DNA from: Phaeodactylibacter xiamenensis
GTDB taxonomy: Bacteria > Bacteroidota > Bacteroidia > Chitinophagales > Saprospiraceae
NCBI RefSeq assembly: GCF_000759025.1
Contig: NZ_JPOS01000018.1
Span: forward strand, 310,001 to 374,000
Direction: 5' to 3'
DNA: 64,000 nt
Numbering within the stretch: the first letter of the stretch is position 1; each line of letters begins with the position of its first letter. Below are positions 9,331-17,424 of this stretch, piece after piece. A model generated the notes under the pieces. That model was not told where the DNA came from. It ran no database searches and was given only the letters and a program-made list of their open reading frames with translations. The translations under genes and the position numbers were made by a program.

Positions 9331-9870
9331 TTATCCACGGTTATCCACAGGGTTATGCTATTTCAGATCGTTGGACAAGGCATCATTATTGGAACACAGC
9401 GTTGGGCCGCCTTGTTTCCAAGGTTTTCCACACCCCTTTTTCAGACCCTGCCTAAAGGTAAGAAAACCAAGGGTTCACAAAAACGCTTTTCCACATCAAT
9501 TGTGGGCCGTGGCCTTAGTAAGTGCCCCAATGGCCCACACTGGCCAAGAATGGTCATCTGCCATATATAAATTAGCTTTATACTAATCCAGATTTGGGGA
9601 TATCCACACCAGTTTTAGACATTTAAATAAGGCCGTAGGAGGGCTTGTGGAAATAAAAGTTACTGAGGCCTGCACTTTTTAACAGGCTGTGGACAAATGG
9701 CCTAAAATCCTGACAGATCAGAGATAAGCAGTGTGTAAAACAGGTGTAAACTTCGAAGGCCTGATGTTAGCAATGGATTTACCTAGAATTTACATTGATT
9801 TTTATCCACCTTTCCACACTGCTAATGATAATAAGGGAGATTTAAAAAAATTATAATAAAAACTATTAAA
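9331..9870. other. Candidate chromosomal replication origin (oriC)
   Basis: The roughly 700-bp stretch between the SRAP gene and ctaA has no credible gene but many 9-mers close to the DnaA box TTATCCACA: a perfect TTATCCACA at 9341-9349; TTATCCACG 9331-9339; TTTTCCACA 9424-9432 and 9487-9495; ATATCCACA 9600-9608; TTATCCACC 9802-9810; CTTTCCACA 9810-9818; and on the minus strand ATTTCCACA (9646-9654) and TTGTCCACA (9688-9696). An AT-rich block at 9839-9870 (runs of A and TTATAATAA) follows and could be the unwinding element. Two more boxes lie beyond ctaA at 11094-11114. dnaA is not in the window; in many bacteria oriC is not next to dnaA. Candidate status only. Confidence 0.65.
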
Positions 9871-9920
9871 GGGGATCAGCTCCGGTTTAGTTTACTTCTG
9901 CATGGCCAAACAATTGGGTG

Positions 9921-9928
9921 TATATTTG
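9921..9928 (+). promoter_or_regulatory. TATATTTG promoter -7 element
   Basis: TATATTTG fits TAnnTTTG and lies 57 bp before the ATG of ctaA at 9986. An in-frame TTG at 9950 is also downstream of it but is a weaker start. Confidence 0.5.
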
Positions 9929-9985
9929 TTCCTCAATTGAAAATACGATTTGGAGCGCAGTGCTCTACTTTATAAAGCAATAAAA

Positions 9986-11089
9986 ATGGAAGCAGTAACA
10001 ACACCGCCTTCGTCCCGGCGCACTTCCCCGGGCACCACCAAAGGTTACCCTAGAGCGGTAAAGGTTTGGCTATGTATCGGGCTGTTCATGATCTTCGTGC
10101 AGGTGGTCGTGGGCGGTATCACCCGCCTGACTGGCTCCGGCCTGTCCATCACCAAATGGGAAATTGTCACCGGCACCCTGCCGCCTATGAATGAAGCCGC
10201 CTGGGAAGCAGAGTTTGCAGAATACCGCGCTACCCCGCAGTACCAGAAGATCAATGAAGGGATGTCCATGAGCGACTTTAAGTTCATTTACTTCTGGGAG
10301 TATATCCACCGGTTGTGGGCGCGGCTCATGGGCTTTGTCTTTATTATACCCCTTGGATTCTTTGTGGCGCGCGGAATGGTCGACAGACCGCTTTTAAAAC
10401 GCCTTGGCGTCGTCTTCCTGCTGGCCGCGCTTGTGGCCTCTTTCGGCTGGATTATGGTCGCCAGCGGGCTTATTGACCGCCCCTGGGTCAATGCGTACAA
10501 ACTGACCATGCATTTGTCGCTGGCGCTGATCCTGTTCAGTTATTTATTCTGGACCACTTTGAAGGTTATGCAGCCCAATCCGGAAGTAATCCACAATAAA
10601 ATGTTGAAAAAGGGGGCTATTGCCATCACTGCCCTTGCAGCTGTGCAGATCATCCTGGGCGGCATTATGTCGGGTATGAAAGCCGGGCTTTATTTCCCCA
10701 CCTGGCCCGATATGAATGGCATGGCGGTACCGGAGGTTTTGCTCGCCGCTTCCAACTGGACTGTGGAAAACTTTGTGGATTACGATGCCACGCTCTTCAT
10801 GCCGGCTTTGGTACAAATTATGCACCGGACCACGGCTTATGTACTGACAGCACTGGTTTTGTGGTTTGCCTACCGCGGATTGAAAGCACAAACAACGGCG
10901 CATTTCCGTACCGGTTTATACCTGTTGGTAAGTATGTTGATAATACAAGTTGGCCTCGGTATCTTTACTTTGATCAACTGCGTGGGCACTGTTCCGGTCG
11001 GCCTTGGCGTATATCATCAGGCCGGCGCATTATTATTTTTAAGCATCGTTTTATTTGTAGATTATCAAGTACTGAAAACCAGCAATTAA
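9986..11089 (+). CDS. ctaA: Heme A synthase, COX15/CtaA family
   Basis: This encodes 367 residues with about eight hydrophobic membrane spans. CtaA/COX15 oxidises heme O to heme A for aa3-type cytochrome oxidases. Visible landmarks are VVVGGITRLTGSGLS after the first span, the heme-ligand His in FWEYIHRLWARLMG, a second His in LTMHLSLALIL, a third in QIMHRTTAYV and a fourth in VYHQAGALLF near the C-terminus, the usual two-pairs arrangement. The ATG at 9986 is preferred over an in-frame TTG 36 bp upstream. It sits directly after the oriC-like region, and two DnaA-box-like sites follow its stop codon. Confidence 0.92.
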   Translation: MEAVTTPPSSRRTSPGTTKGYPRAVKVWLCIGLFMIFVQVVVGGITRLTGSGLSITKWEIVTGTLPPMNEAAWEAEFAEYRATPQYQKINEGMSMSDFKFIYFWEYIHRLWARLMGFVFIIPLGFFVARGMVDRPLLKRLGVVFLLAALVASFGWIMVASGLIDRPWVNAYKLTMHLSLALILFSYLFWTTLKVMQPNPEVIHNKMLKKGAIAITALAAVQIILGGIMSGMKAGLYFPTWPDMNGMAVPEVLLAASNWTVENFVDYDATLFMPALVQIMHRTTAYVLTALVLWFAYRGLKAQTTAHFRTGLYLLVSMLIIQVGLGIFTLINCVGTVPVGLGVYHQAGALLFLSIVLFVDYQVLKTSN

Positions 11090-11093
11090 CAAG

Positions 11094-11114
11094 TGTGGAA
11101 AAGTTTGTGGAAAA
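11094..11114 (-). other. Tandem pair of DnaA-box-like sites
   Basis: TGTGGAAAA occurs at 11094-11102 and again at 11106-11114 with 12-bp spacing; on the minus strand each reads TTTTCCACA, the same variant found twice in the oriC-like region on the other side of ctaA. Confidence 0.45.
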
Positions 11115-11209
11115 GTAAATGCCTGATTTCAGACTCTTTTTCCACTAGAAATCCCCCATTCAGCGCACTTGTCTGGATGGGGGATTTGCGATATTTATCG
11201 ACACGAGGC

Positions 11210-11656
11210 TTATCCCAAAATAGCTTTCACCTTAGCAGAAATGGCTTTGCCTTCTGCCCGGCCTGCAAAGCGCTGAGAAGCCAGTCCCATGACTTTGCCC
11301 ATGTCCTTCATAGACGTGGCGCCTACTTCCTCCACAATGGCTTTGACTTCTTTTTCCAGCTCCTCGTCTGACATTTGCTCGGGCAGGTAGCGCTGAATGA
11401 CTTCAATTTCTTCGGCTTCCTTGGCGGCGAGGTCTTCCCGGCCTTCCTTTAGGTAAATTTGCTCGGAATCCTTGCGCTGCTTGACGAGTTTTTGCAGCAT
11501 CTTAATTTCATCTGCTTCTGTGATTTCCTTGCCGGAGCCACTTGTCTTTTCCAGAAGGATGGCAGATTTGATAGCCCGGATGCCGCGCAGGGCAGCCTGG
11601 TCTTTGGCTTTCATGGCGTTCTTGAGGTCCGTCATGATGGTCTTTTCAAGGCTCAT
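11210..11656 (-). CDS. GatB/YqeY domain protein
   Basis: This encodes 148 residues and belongs to the stand-alone YqeY family, all-helical proteins related to the tRNA-binding tail of GatB. Typical features are LKNAMKAKDQAALRGIRAIKSA near the N-terminus, IEVIQRYLPEQMSDEELEKEV in the middle and KDMGKVMGLASQRFAGRAEG near the end. The length is normal for the family. The biochemical role is unproven; a link to tRNA or amidotransferase function is inferred from the fold. It lies downstream of rsmA on the same strand with a gap of about 120 bp. Confidence 0.9.
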   Translation of the reverse strand: MSLEKTIMTDLKNAMKAKDQAALRGIRAIKSAILLEKTSGSGKEITEADEIKMLQKLVKQRKDSEQIYLKEGREDLAAKEAEEIEVIQRYLPEQMSDEELEKEVKAIVEEVGATSMKDMGKVMGLASQRFAGRAEGKAISAKVKAILG

Positions 11657-11778
11657 ATTATAGTTCTGTTTTGCTTGACAATCATTTTTTTGCCCGGAAA
11701 GTTCAATCCTGGTGCGACCAGGCTGAATTAACTGCTGGCACTGGATTGTAAACGGTTAGGTATTTGCGGCTCAATCCA

Positions 11779-12558
11779 CTAGGCATTTTGCCAGTCTTCC
11801 ACCCATTTGGAGAGCTGCACAAAGTCGTCCAGCCCCAATTGCTCCGGGCGCTCACTAAACAAAGGCTCCTGTAACAGGGGCGACCCTTTGAGCAGGCTTT
11901 TCATTGTATTGCGCAACATTTTTCGGCGCTGGCTGAACGCCTGCTTGACCACTGCCCGGAAGATGCGCTCGTTGCAGTCCAGGCCCTGCGCTGCCTTACG
12001 GGTAAGGCGTATCACCGCCGACTGGACCTTAGGCGGCGGCGTGAATTGGCTTTTGTCAACGGAGAATAAGTACTCGCCTTCGTAATAAGCCTGCACAAGC
12101 ACACTGATTACACCATAGGTTTTGCTGCCTGGCCCGGCCACGACCCGTTCAGCCACTTCCTTCTGGAACATGCCCACCATTTCCGGGATGTAGGACCGGG
12201 TTTCGATCATTTTGAATAAAATCTGTGAAGAAATATTGTACGGGAAATTTCCGATTAGGCCAAAGGGCTCCTGCTGCTGCAGGGCAGGCAGGTCTGCCCG
12301 CAGGAAATCGCCCTCTACGATATGCCCCTTCAGGTCAGGGTAGTGTTTTTTGAGGTACAAGACCATGTCGCGGTCTGCTTCAACCACGATGAGCTTTTCC
12401 GGGCGCTGCAACAGATACTTGGTCAGCATACCCTGCCCCGGGCCCACTTCCAGTAGTTTTTTATACGCTTCGCCCCCAAGCTGCAGGCTTAGTGCAATGC
12501 GCTCCGCGATGGGCTCGCTGTTGAGGAAGTGTTGGCCGTAGGATTTCTTCGCTTTCAA
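11779..12558 (-). CDS. rsmA: 16S rRNA dimethyladenosine transferase RsmA (KsgA)
   Basis: This encodes 260 residues. The enzyme dimethylates two adjacent adenosines near the 3' end of 16S rRNA during small-subunit assembly. Landmarks are KKSYGQHFL at the start, the SAM-binding motif LEVGPGQGMLTKYLL (about residues 37-51) and the target-base motif NFPYN (about 104-108). The start is a TTG codon at 12558: no ATG fits upstream in frame, and the next Met comes well after the conserved KKSYGQHFL. It is head-to-head with the pdxA unit; in E. coli pdxA and ksgA share an operon. Confidence 0.93.
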   Translation of the reverse strand: MKAKKSYGQHFLNSEPIAERIALSLQLGGEAYKKLLEVGPGQGMLTKYLLQRPEKLIVVEADRDMVLYLKKHYPDLKGHIVEGDFLRADLPALQQQEPFGLIGNFPYNISSQILFKMIETRSYIPEMVGMFQKEVAERVVAGPGSKTYGVISVLVQAYYEGEYLFSVDKSQFTPPPKVQSAVIRLTRKAAQGLDCNERIFRAVVKQAFSQRRKMLRNTMKSLLKGSPLLQEPLFSERPEQLGLDDFVQLSKWVEDWQNA

Positions 12559-12588
12559 ATGAGGGCTGCTATTGGTGAATAAAATTTA

Positions 12589-12596
12589 TATTTTTG
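12589..12596 (+). promoter_or_regulatory. TATTTTTG promoter -7 element upstream of pdxA
   Basis: TATTTTTG fits TAnnTTTG. It points toward pdxA, with transcription expected to begin near 12604, which would leave a leader of about 220 nt containing the inverted repeat at 12616-12722. Confidence 0.5.
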
Positions 12597-12615
12597 CATC
12601 TTGAGGACAGAGCAA

Positions 12616-12722
12616 AAATAAATGATGCCATTATGATTCGCTAAAATTTTCTAAGCAACAGGACAGAGGGAGGTTGTGTGAAAATATTAGTGAATACTAA
12701 AAGAAAATGGCATCATTTATTT
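12616..12722. repeat. 17-bp perfect inverted repeat in the pdxA leader
   Basis: AAATAAATGATGCCATT at 12616-12632 is the exact reverse complement of AATGGCATCATTTATTT at 12706-12722, with 73 nt between the arms. In RNA the arms would close a large stem-loop. The right arm contains the ATG of the small ORF at 12707, so the stem would hide that start codon. The loop holds no obvious gene. Confidence 0.75.
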
Positions 12723-12832
12723 CCGTCAAACTACTCAGTGAGTCCCTCACCGCTGTGCTGTTGTGCCCTAAAGGTACGACGATGAAGCGGAAGAGCGAAG
12801 ACAGCACGGATAAATCACAACTGCAGGAATGA
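12707..12832 (+). CDS. Possible 41-codon leader ORF overlapping pdxA
   Basis: An ATG at 12707 opens 41 codons (MASFISVKLLSESLTAV ... DSTDKSQLQE) ending in TGA at 12830-12832, which overlaps the pdxA ATG (12829) in an ATGA junction. The peptide resembles no family I know. Support for translation is the junction geometry, which would couple it to pdxA; against it are its short length and the absence of any homology. The start codon lies inside one arm of the perfect inverted repeat, so its translation could be structure-dependent. Confidence 0.3.
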   Translation: MASFISVKLLSESLTAVLLCPKGTTMKRKSEDSTDKSQLQE

Positions 12833-13911
12833 GCAAACTTAAAATAGGCCTGAGCATAGGCGATATCAATGGCATCGGACTGGAAGTAATCCTGAAGACT
12901 TTTCTCAACGGGCAGATGTTCAATCAATGCACTCCAATGGTGTATGGATCATCCAAGGTCGTTTCCTACCATAAGAACATCATCGAAGGTAATATTGAGT
13001 TTCATGCCCTACGCCCGGGCGACCGCCCACAGGAGGGTAAGCTCAATGTGGTGAACTGCTGGAACGAAAATGTCAACATCACCCTAGGCAAAGCCACAGA
13101 GCTGGGCGGGCAGTACGCCGGCCGCTCTCTGGAAGCCGCCGTTCAAGCACTGAAAGCCGGGGAGATTGATGCACTCGTTACCGCTCCGATCAATAAGGAA
13201 GCGATGAAGCTTGCACAATTCCCCTTTCCGGGGCATACCGAATACCTGGCGCGGGAACTCGACCGGGGCGAGCACCTCATGCTGATGGTCAACGATGGCC
13301 TCCGCATTGGTTTAGCGACCAACCACTTGCCGCTCCGGGATGTGGCGGATGCCATCGATAAAAATGTGGTCAAACGCAAAGTCGAGGTGATGGAAGAGTC
13401 TCTCCGCGTGGACTTCGGCATAGAACGGCCCACCATTGCTGTATTGGGGCTTAACCCGCATGCAAGCGATGGTGGCGTGATTGGCTCAGAAGAAGAGGCG
13501 TTCATCCGCCCGGCTATCGTAGAGCTCAAAAAGAAAGGCATGATGGTACTTGGGCCATTCCCGGCAGACGGTTTTTTCGGTGCCGGCCACCATGCAAAAT
13601 TTGATGGCATACTGGCTATGTACCATGATCAGGGGCTGACGCCATTCAAAGCGCTTTCCTTTGGCAATGGGGTGAACTACACCGCTGGGCTGACCCATAT
13701 CCGCACTTCCCCGGACCATGGTACGGCCTATGACCTTGCAGGCAAAGATGAAGCCGACCCTGCCTCTTTCCGGCAGGCTGTCTATGAGGCTATAGATATT
13801 GCCCGCAACCGTAAACAATACCTGGAGTTGCACGAAAATGCCATGAGGGACCTGCAAAAACCAGCCGATATTGAAGGGGAAGATGAGGTGCTGACTGAGG
13901 ACGAAAACTAA
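12829..13911 (+). CDS. pdxA: 4-hydroxythreonine-4-phosphate dehydrogenase
   Basis: This encodes 360 residues. PdxA oxidises 4-phosphohydroxy-L-threonine in the DXP-dependent pathway to pyridoxal phosphate. Family landmarks are IGLSIGDINGIGLEV at the N-terminus, VTAPINKEA, the metal-ligand His in PFPGHTEYLA, LGLNPHASDGG, the second His in GAGHHAKFDG, MYHDQGLTPFK and the C-terminal RTSPDHGTAYDLAGK. The length is slightly above E. coli PdxA because of an acidic C-terminal tail (EGEDEVLTEDEN). It is transcribed away from rsmA and may be coupled to a short leader ORF. Confidence 0.95.
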   Translation: MSKLKIGLSIGDINGIGLEVILKTFLNGQMFNQCTPMVYGSSKVVSYHKNIIEGNIEFHALRPGDRPQEGKLNVVNCWNENVNITLGKATELGGQYAGRSLEAAVQALKAGEIDALVTAPINKEAMKLAQFPFPGHTEYLARELDRGEHLMLMVNDGLRIGLATNHLPLRDVADAIDKNVVKRKVEVMEESLRVDFGIERPTIAVLGLNPHASDGGVIGSEEEAFIRPAIVELKKKGMMVLGPFPADGFFGAGHHAKFDGILAMYHDQGLTPFKALSFGNGVNYTAGLTHIRTSPDHGTAYDLAGKDEADPASFRQAVYEAIDIARNRKQYLELHENAMRDLQKPADIEGEDEVLTEDEN

Positions 13912-14057
13912 CCTCTGTCGGACCTTTCACAAAATTTATCGTATTCTTCAAAACAATTGGTAGCCATTACCGGATTACTTAGTTGAGCAAAACGATACGG
14001 TGGCCGGATTTAAAACTCTATTGGTTGATTAAATCAAGCCAATCGCTGGCGCTCTCG

Positions 14058-14065
14058 TACATTTG
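14058..14065 (+). promoter_or_regulatory. TACATTTG promoter -7 element
   Basis: TACATTTG fits TAnnTTTG and lies 27 bp before the ATG of the TonB-dependent receptor at 14093. A TTG at 14063 lies inside this element, so it cannot be the translation start. Confidence 0.6.
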
Positions 14066-14092
14066 CACCTTCAACTATACAATTGCTTTTCC

Positions 14093-16441
14093 ATGATACG
14101 ATTGCTACTCCTGTTCTCGGGACTAATGCTTGCTTTTTTTCTTCAGGCACAGGATGTCACCATAAGTGGCACCATCAAGGATGGAGAGAACGGGGAAGAC
14201 CTCATCGGCGCTACCGTTGCAGTACCGGAGCTTGGCCTCGGCACTTCTTCCAACGCTTACGGTTTCTACTCCCTCTCTGTACCCACGGGGGATACCCTGA
14301 AAGTTGTTTTTAGTTATGTGGGCTTTCAGTCTCAGGCTTTCACCTTGCTGCCCCGGCAGGATACCACCTTTAATATTAACCTGACCACGGGCGTACAACT
14401 GGATGAAGTGGTAGTCAAAGCCAATTCTTTCCAAGAGCAAATTAACTCCACAGAAATGAGCGTGGAAGCGATCACCACACGGGAAGCCAAGCTGGTGCCG
14501 GTGCTGCTGGGCGAGAGCGATATCCTGAAAACGATCCAACTGAAACCGGGTATCCCCTCGGGCAGCGAAGGGCGTACCGGGCTGTTTGTGCGGGGTGGGG
14601 CACAGGACCAAAACCTCATCGTGCTGGATGAGGCGGTGGTGTACAACGCCAACCACCTCTTCGGCTTTTTCAGCACCTTCAATACGGATGCAGTCAAGGA
14701 CCTCAAAATCTACAAGGGCGGCTTCCCGGCAGAATACGGTGGCCGCCTTTCTTCTGTCATTGATGTAAAGCTGAAGGACGGCAACAATCAGAAATTTGCC
14801 GGTTCCGGTGGGCTGGGGCTCATCTCCTCCCGCCTGACCCTGGAGGGGCCAATCCAGAAAGACAAATCCAGCTTCATCGTTTCCGGACGCCGTACTTATG
14901 TGGATCTGCTGACCCGGCAGGTCAACCGTGCGAATGAGGACAACGAAGACTTCTCGCCCATCCCGGACTATTACTTCTATGATCTGAATGCGAAAGTCAA
15001 CTTCCAGCTGAGCGATAAAGACCGCCTTTTTCTGAGTGGTTACTTTGGGCGGGATGTTTTTGGCTTCAGCAGTGATTTTTTCAATTTCGACTTTGACTGG
15101 GGGAATGCTACAGGCACGGCGCGCTGGAATCACGTCTTCAATCCCAAATTGTTTGCCAATACCACTTTCACATATTCAGATTACCAGTACAATATCAATA
15201 ATCAAATTACAGGCTTTTCCTTCGGGCTGGGCTCCAATATTGCCGATGCCAGTCTTAAAACGGATTTTTTTTATGCCGCCAATAATCAGCACACCATCCG
15301 CTTTGGCGCGATGGCGACGCACCACACCTTTACCGTAGGCCGCCTGCAGGCAGGAAGCGATGACGGAGTGGTCAGCTTCTCGGCAGGGCAGGAGTTTCAG
15401 GGGGTGGAATTCGGTGCCTATGTTTCTGATGAGATGGAGCTTTCAGAAGCTTTGAGTATCAATGCCGGGCTCCGGTTTTCCGGATTTAATAATGATGGCA
15501 AAACGTATGTGGGGCTGGAGCCCCGGGTGGCAGCCCGTTATAAACTCTCAGAGCGCTGGGCGCTGAAGTCGAGCTACGCACGTATGTATCAGTACCTGCA
15601 TCTTATTGCAAATGCCGGGGTAGCCCTGCCTACTGATATCTGGTACCCTTCCACTCAGCGCGTACAGCCGCAGCGTTCTGATCAGGTGGCAACGGGCGCA
15701 TCTTATCTGCTGGGCAGTCAGTACTTTCTGAACTTCGAGCTATACTACAAATGGCTGGACAATCAACTGCAGTTTGTGGACGGTGCGCAGATTTTTGTCA
15801 ACGATGAGCTGGAGGACGAATTTGCAGTAGGAGAGGGGCGTGCCTACGGTATGGAATTTAGCATAGAAAAGAAAGAAGGGCGGCTCACCGGCTGGATTGG
15901 CTACACCCTTGCGCTAACCCGCCTGCAGAATTTTGAGACACTTGATCCCAACGGGCGTTTTGCGCAGGAGTCAGAAGGCTTTGGCCCCTTCAATCCGATT
16001 TACGACCGCCGCCACGATATTTCCGTGGTCGCATTATATGAATTGAGCAAACGCTGGACGGCTTCAGCAACCTTTGTCTATGGTTCGGGCGACCTGACGT
16101 GGCTGCCTCCGGGTCGGTTTACGTTTCAGGATGTACCCGGGGCAGGCTTCGAGGCGGTGGTGCCTGATTACCGGGAGCGGAATAATTTCCGGCTCCCAGC
16201 CTATCACCGGTTAGATCTGGGACTGGTATACAAATTTTTCCCAAAATGGGGAGAGAGTGACCTCACGCTTAGCGTAGTCAATGCATATGACCGCCGCAAT
16301 GCCTTTTTCATTTTCTTTGAACCAGAGTTTGAAGGCGAGGAATCCAACACTGGTGGCATCAATATTCCGACCCGGATTGCCGCTAATCAGGTTTCCCTGT
16401 TCCCGATCCTGCCTTCACTGACCTGGAATTTCCAATTTTAA
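14093..16441 (+). CDS. TonB-dependent outer-membrane receptor with carboxypeptidase-like N-domain
   Basis: This encodes 782 residues. A signal peptide (ending FFLQAQ) is followed by a carboxypeptidase-regulatory-like beta-sandwich (about 20-95, VTISGTIKDGENGEDLIGA...), a plug domain (about 105-225, including GLFVRGGAQDQNLIVLDE and GGFPAEYGGRLSSVIDV) and a 22-strand barrel ending in Phe (LTWNFQF), the usual outer-membrane insertion signal. These receptors import large ligands using TonB energy. The gene is followed after 26 bp by a DUF4249 lipoprotein, a pairing that is standard in Bacteroidota. The substrate is unknown; there is no SusD homolog or polysaccharide lyase nearby. Confidence 0.93.
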   Translation: MIRLLLLFSGLMLAFFLQAQDVTISGTIKDGENGEDLIGATVAVPELGLGTSSNAYGFYSLSVPTGDTLKVVFSYVGFQSQAFTLLPRQDTTFNINLTTGVQLDEVVVKANSFQEQINSTEMSVEAITTREAKLVPVLLGESDILKTIQLKPGIPSGSEGRTGLFVRGGAQDQNLIVLDEAVVYNANHLFGFFSTFNTDAVKDLKIYKGGFPAEYGGRLSSVIDVKLKDGNNQKFAGSGGLGLISSRLTLEGPIQKDKSSFIVSGRRTYVDLLTRQVNRANEDNEDFSPIPDYYFYDLNAKVNFQLSDKDRLFLSGYFGRDVFGFSSDFFNFDFDWGNATGTARWNHVFNPKLFANTTFTYSDYQYNINNQITGFSFGLGSNIADASLKTDFFYAANNQHTIRFGAMATHHTFTVGRLQAGSDDGVVSFSAGQEFQGVEFGAYVSDEMELSEALSINAGLRFSGFNNDGKTYVGLEPRVAARYKLSERWALKSSYARMYQYLHLIANAGVALPTDIWYPSTQRVQPQRSDQVATGASYLLGSQYFLNFELYYKWLDNQLQFVDGAQIFVNDELEDEFAVGEGRAYGMEFSIEKKEGRLTGWIGYTLALTRLQNFETLDPNGRFAQESEGFGPFNPIYDRRHDISVVALYELSKRWTASATFVYGSGDLTWLPPGRFTFQDVPGAGFEAVVPDYRERNNFRLPAYHRLDLGLVYKFFPKWGESDLTLSVVNAYDRRNAFFIFFEPEFEGEESNTGGINIPTRIAANQVSLFPILPSLTWNFQF

Positions 16442-16467
16442 CCACCACCTGACCAACCTTTAGTGCT

Positions 16468-17328
16468 ATGAATAAATTACATCTTAAATTAATGCTGGGC
16501 CTGCTTGCCTTAAGTGCCTGCAACCTGGAGCAGGAAGTCGAGATCAACCTGCCCGACTACGAGGTACGCCCTGTGCTTGAAGCCTACGTAGAACCTGGTG
16601 AACGCTATCGTTTGCTCCTCACACGAAGTGCGGGCTACTTTGCTCCACTGCCTTCACTGGACAATTTACTGGAAGAGTTGTTGCTGGACAGCGCAGAAGT
16701 GAGCATTACTCACGATGGGGTGACCTATCAGTTGGAAAACACCCTGCTGTTTGACCCCACAACCCAGAAAATTTATAATTACGCTGCAGGCTCTAACGAC
16801 CTGGTACCTACCGAAAGTGATTTACCTTTTGAGCTAAATATTACGCTGCCAAATGGGGAGACCATCAGGGCCGAAACCCGTTTGCTGCCGCAGGTGGAAA
16901 TAGACAGTGTAGTGATCGAATTTCCGGAAACGGGTAATCCCGCCGATACTTTGGCCCGTGCCCTGACTTACTTTACGGACAATCCGAATACGGACAATTT
17001 TTACCGGCGCATGCTTCAGCTTAATTCGCTTGATAGCCTGCCGGAGCAGGACTTTGTTACAGATGACCGGCTGGTGGAAGACAGTACCATCGCTTTTGGC
17101 ACCGGGTTTAACTATAAGGCAGGAGACACCCTGATTACCACACTGTACCATATTTCTGAAGACTACGCTACTTTTCTGGAGAGTGTTGATGGAGCAGCGG
17201 CGGCAAATGGCAATCCTTTCGGGCAGCCCAGCCCGGTGATTTCCAACCTGGAGGGCACGGCCAATGCGCTGGGTATTTTCACTGCCCTGGTGAGCTTTAG
17301 GCGGAATGATATAGTGATGAGAAATTAG
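16468..17328 (+). CDS. DUF4249 lipoprotein, partner of the TonB receptor
   Basis: This encodes 286 residues. The lipobox is LLALSAC with the lipidated Cys at about residue 18 and an acidic stretch (NLEQEVEINLPDYE) right after it. The pattern VEINLPDYEVRPVLEAYVEPGERYRLLLTRSAGYF is typical of DUF4249 proteins, which are nearly always encoded right after a TonB-dependent receptor. It is likely a surface or periplasm-facing lipoprotein that helps the receptor bind its ligand; this role is inferred from the neighbour. The operon ends at a strong bidirectional terminator. Confidence 0.82.
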   Translation: MNKLHLKLMLGLLALSACNLEQEVEINLPDYEVRPVLEAYVEPGERYRLLLTRSAGYFAPLPSLDNLLEELLLDSAEVSITHDGVTYQLENTLLFDPTTQKIYNYAAGSNDLVPTESDLPFELNITLPNGETIRAETRLLPQVEIDSVVIEFPETGNPADTLARALTYFTDNPNTDNFYRRMLQLNSLDSLPEQDFVTDDRLVEDSTIAFGTGFNYKAGDTLITTLYHISEDYATFLESVDGAAAANGNPFGQPSPVISNLEGTANALGIFTALVSFRRNDIVMRN

Positions 17329-17355
17329 AAAGGGAAGGAAGAGCGCAAAATAACA

Positions 17356-17397
17356 AAGCCGGTAGCATCCAAGAGGACACTACCGGCTTCGTTTTTT
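17356..17397. terminator. Bidirectional terminator between convergent genes
   Basis: AAGCCGGTAG and CTACCGGCTT form a perfect 10-bp stem with a 14-nt loop, followed on the plus strand by a run of six T (17392-17397). It separates the DUF4249 gene from the convergent OmpA gene. Confidence 0.85.
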
Positions 17398-17424
17398 ACT
17401 TAAAGGCTTTTAGAAAGTCCGGGA

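Noticed and set aside
9239-9586. Short open frames within the oriC-like region
   Set aside because: Codon use is irregular, translations match nothing, and the frames run through the DnaA boxes.
14123-15133. 336-codon minus-strand frame inside the TonB-dependent receptor gene
   Set aside because: The plus strand encodes clear carboxypeptidase-like and plug domains; the antisense translation shows no family pattern.
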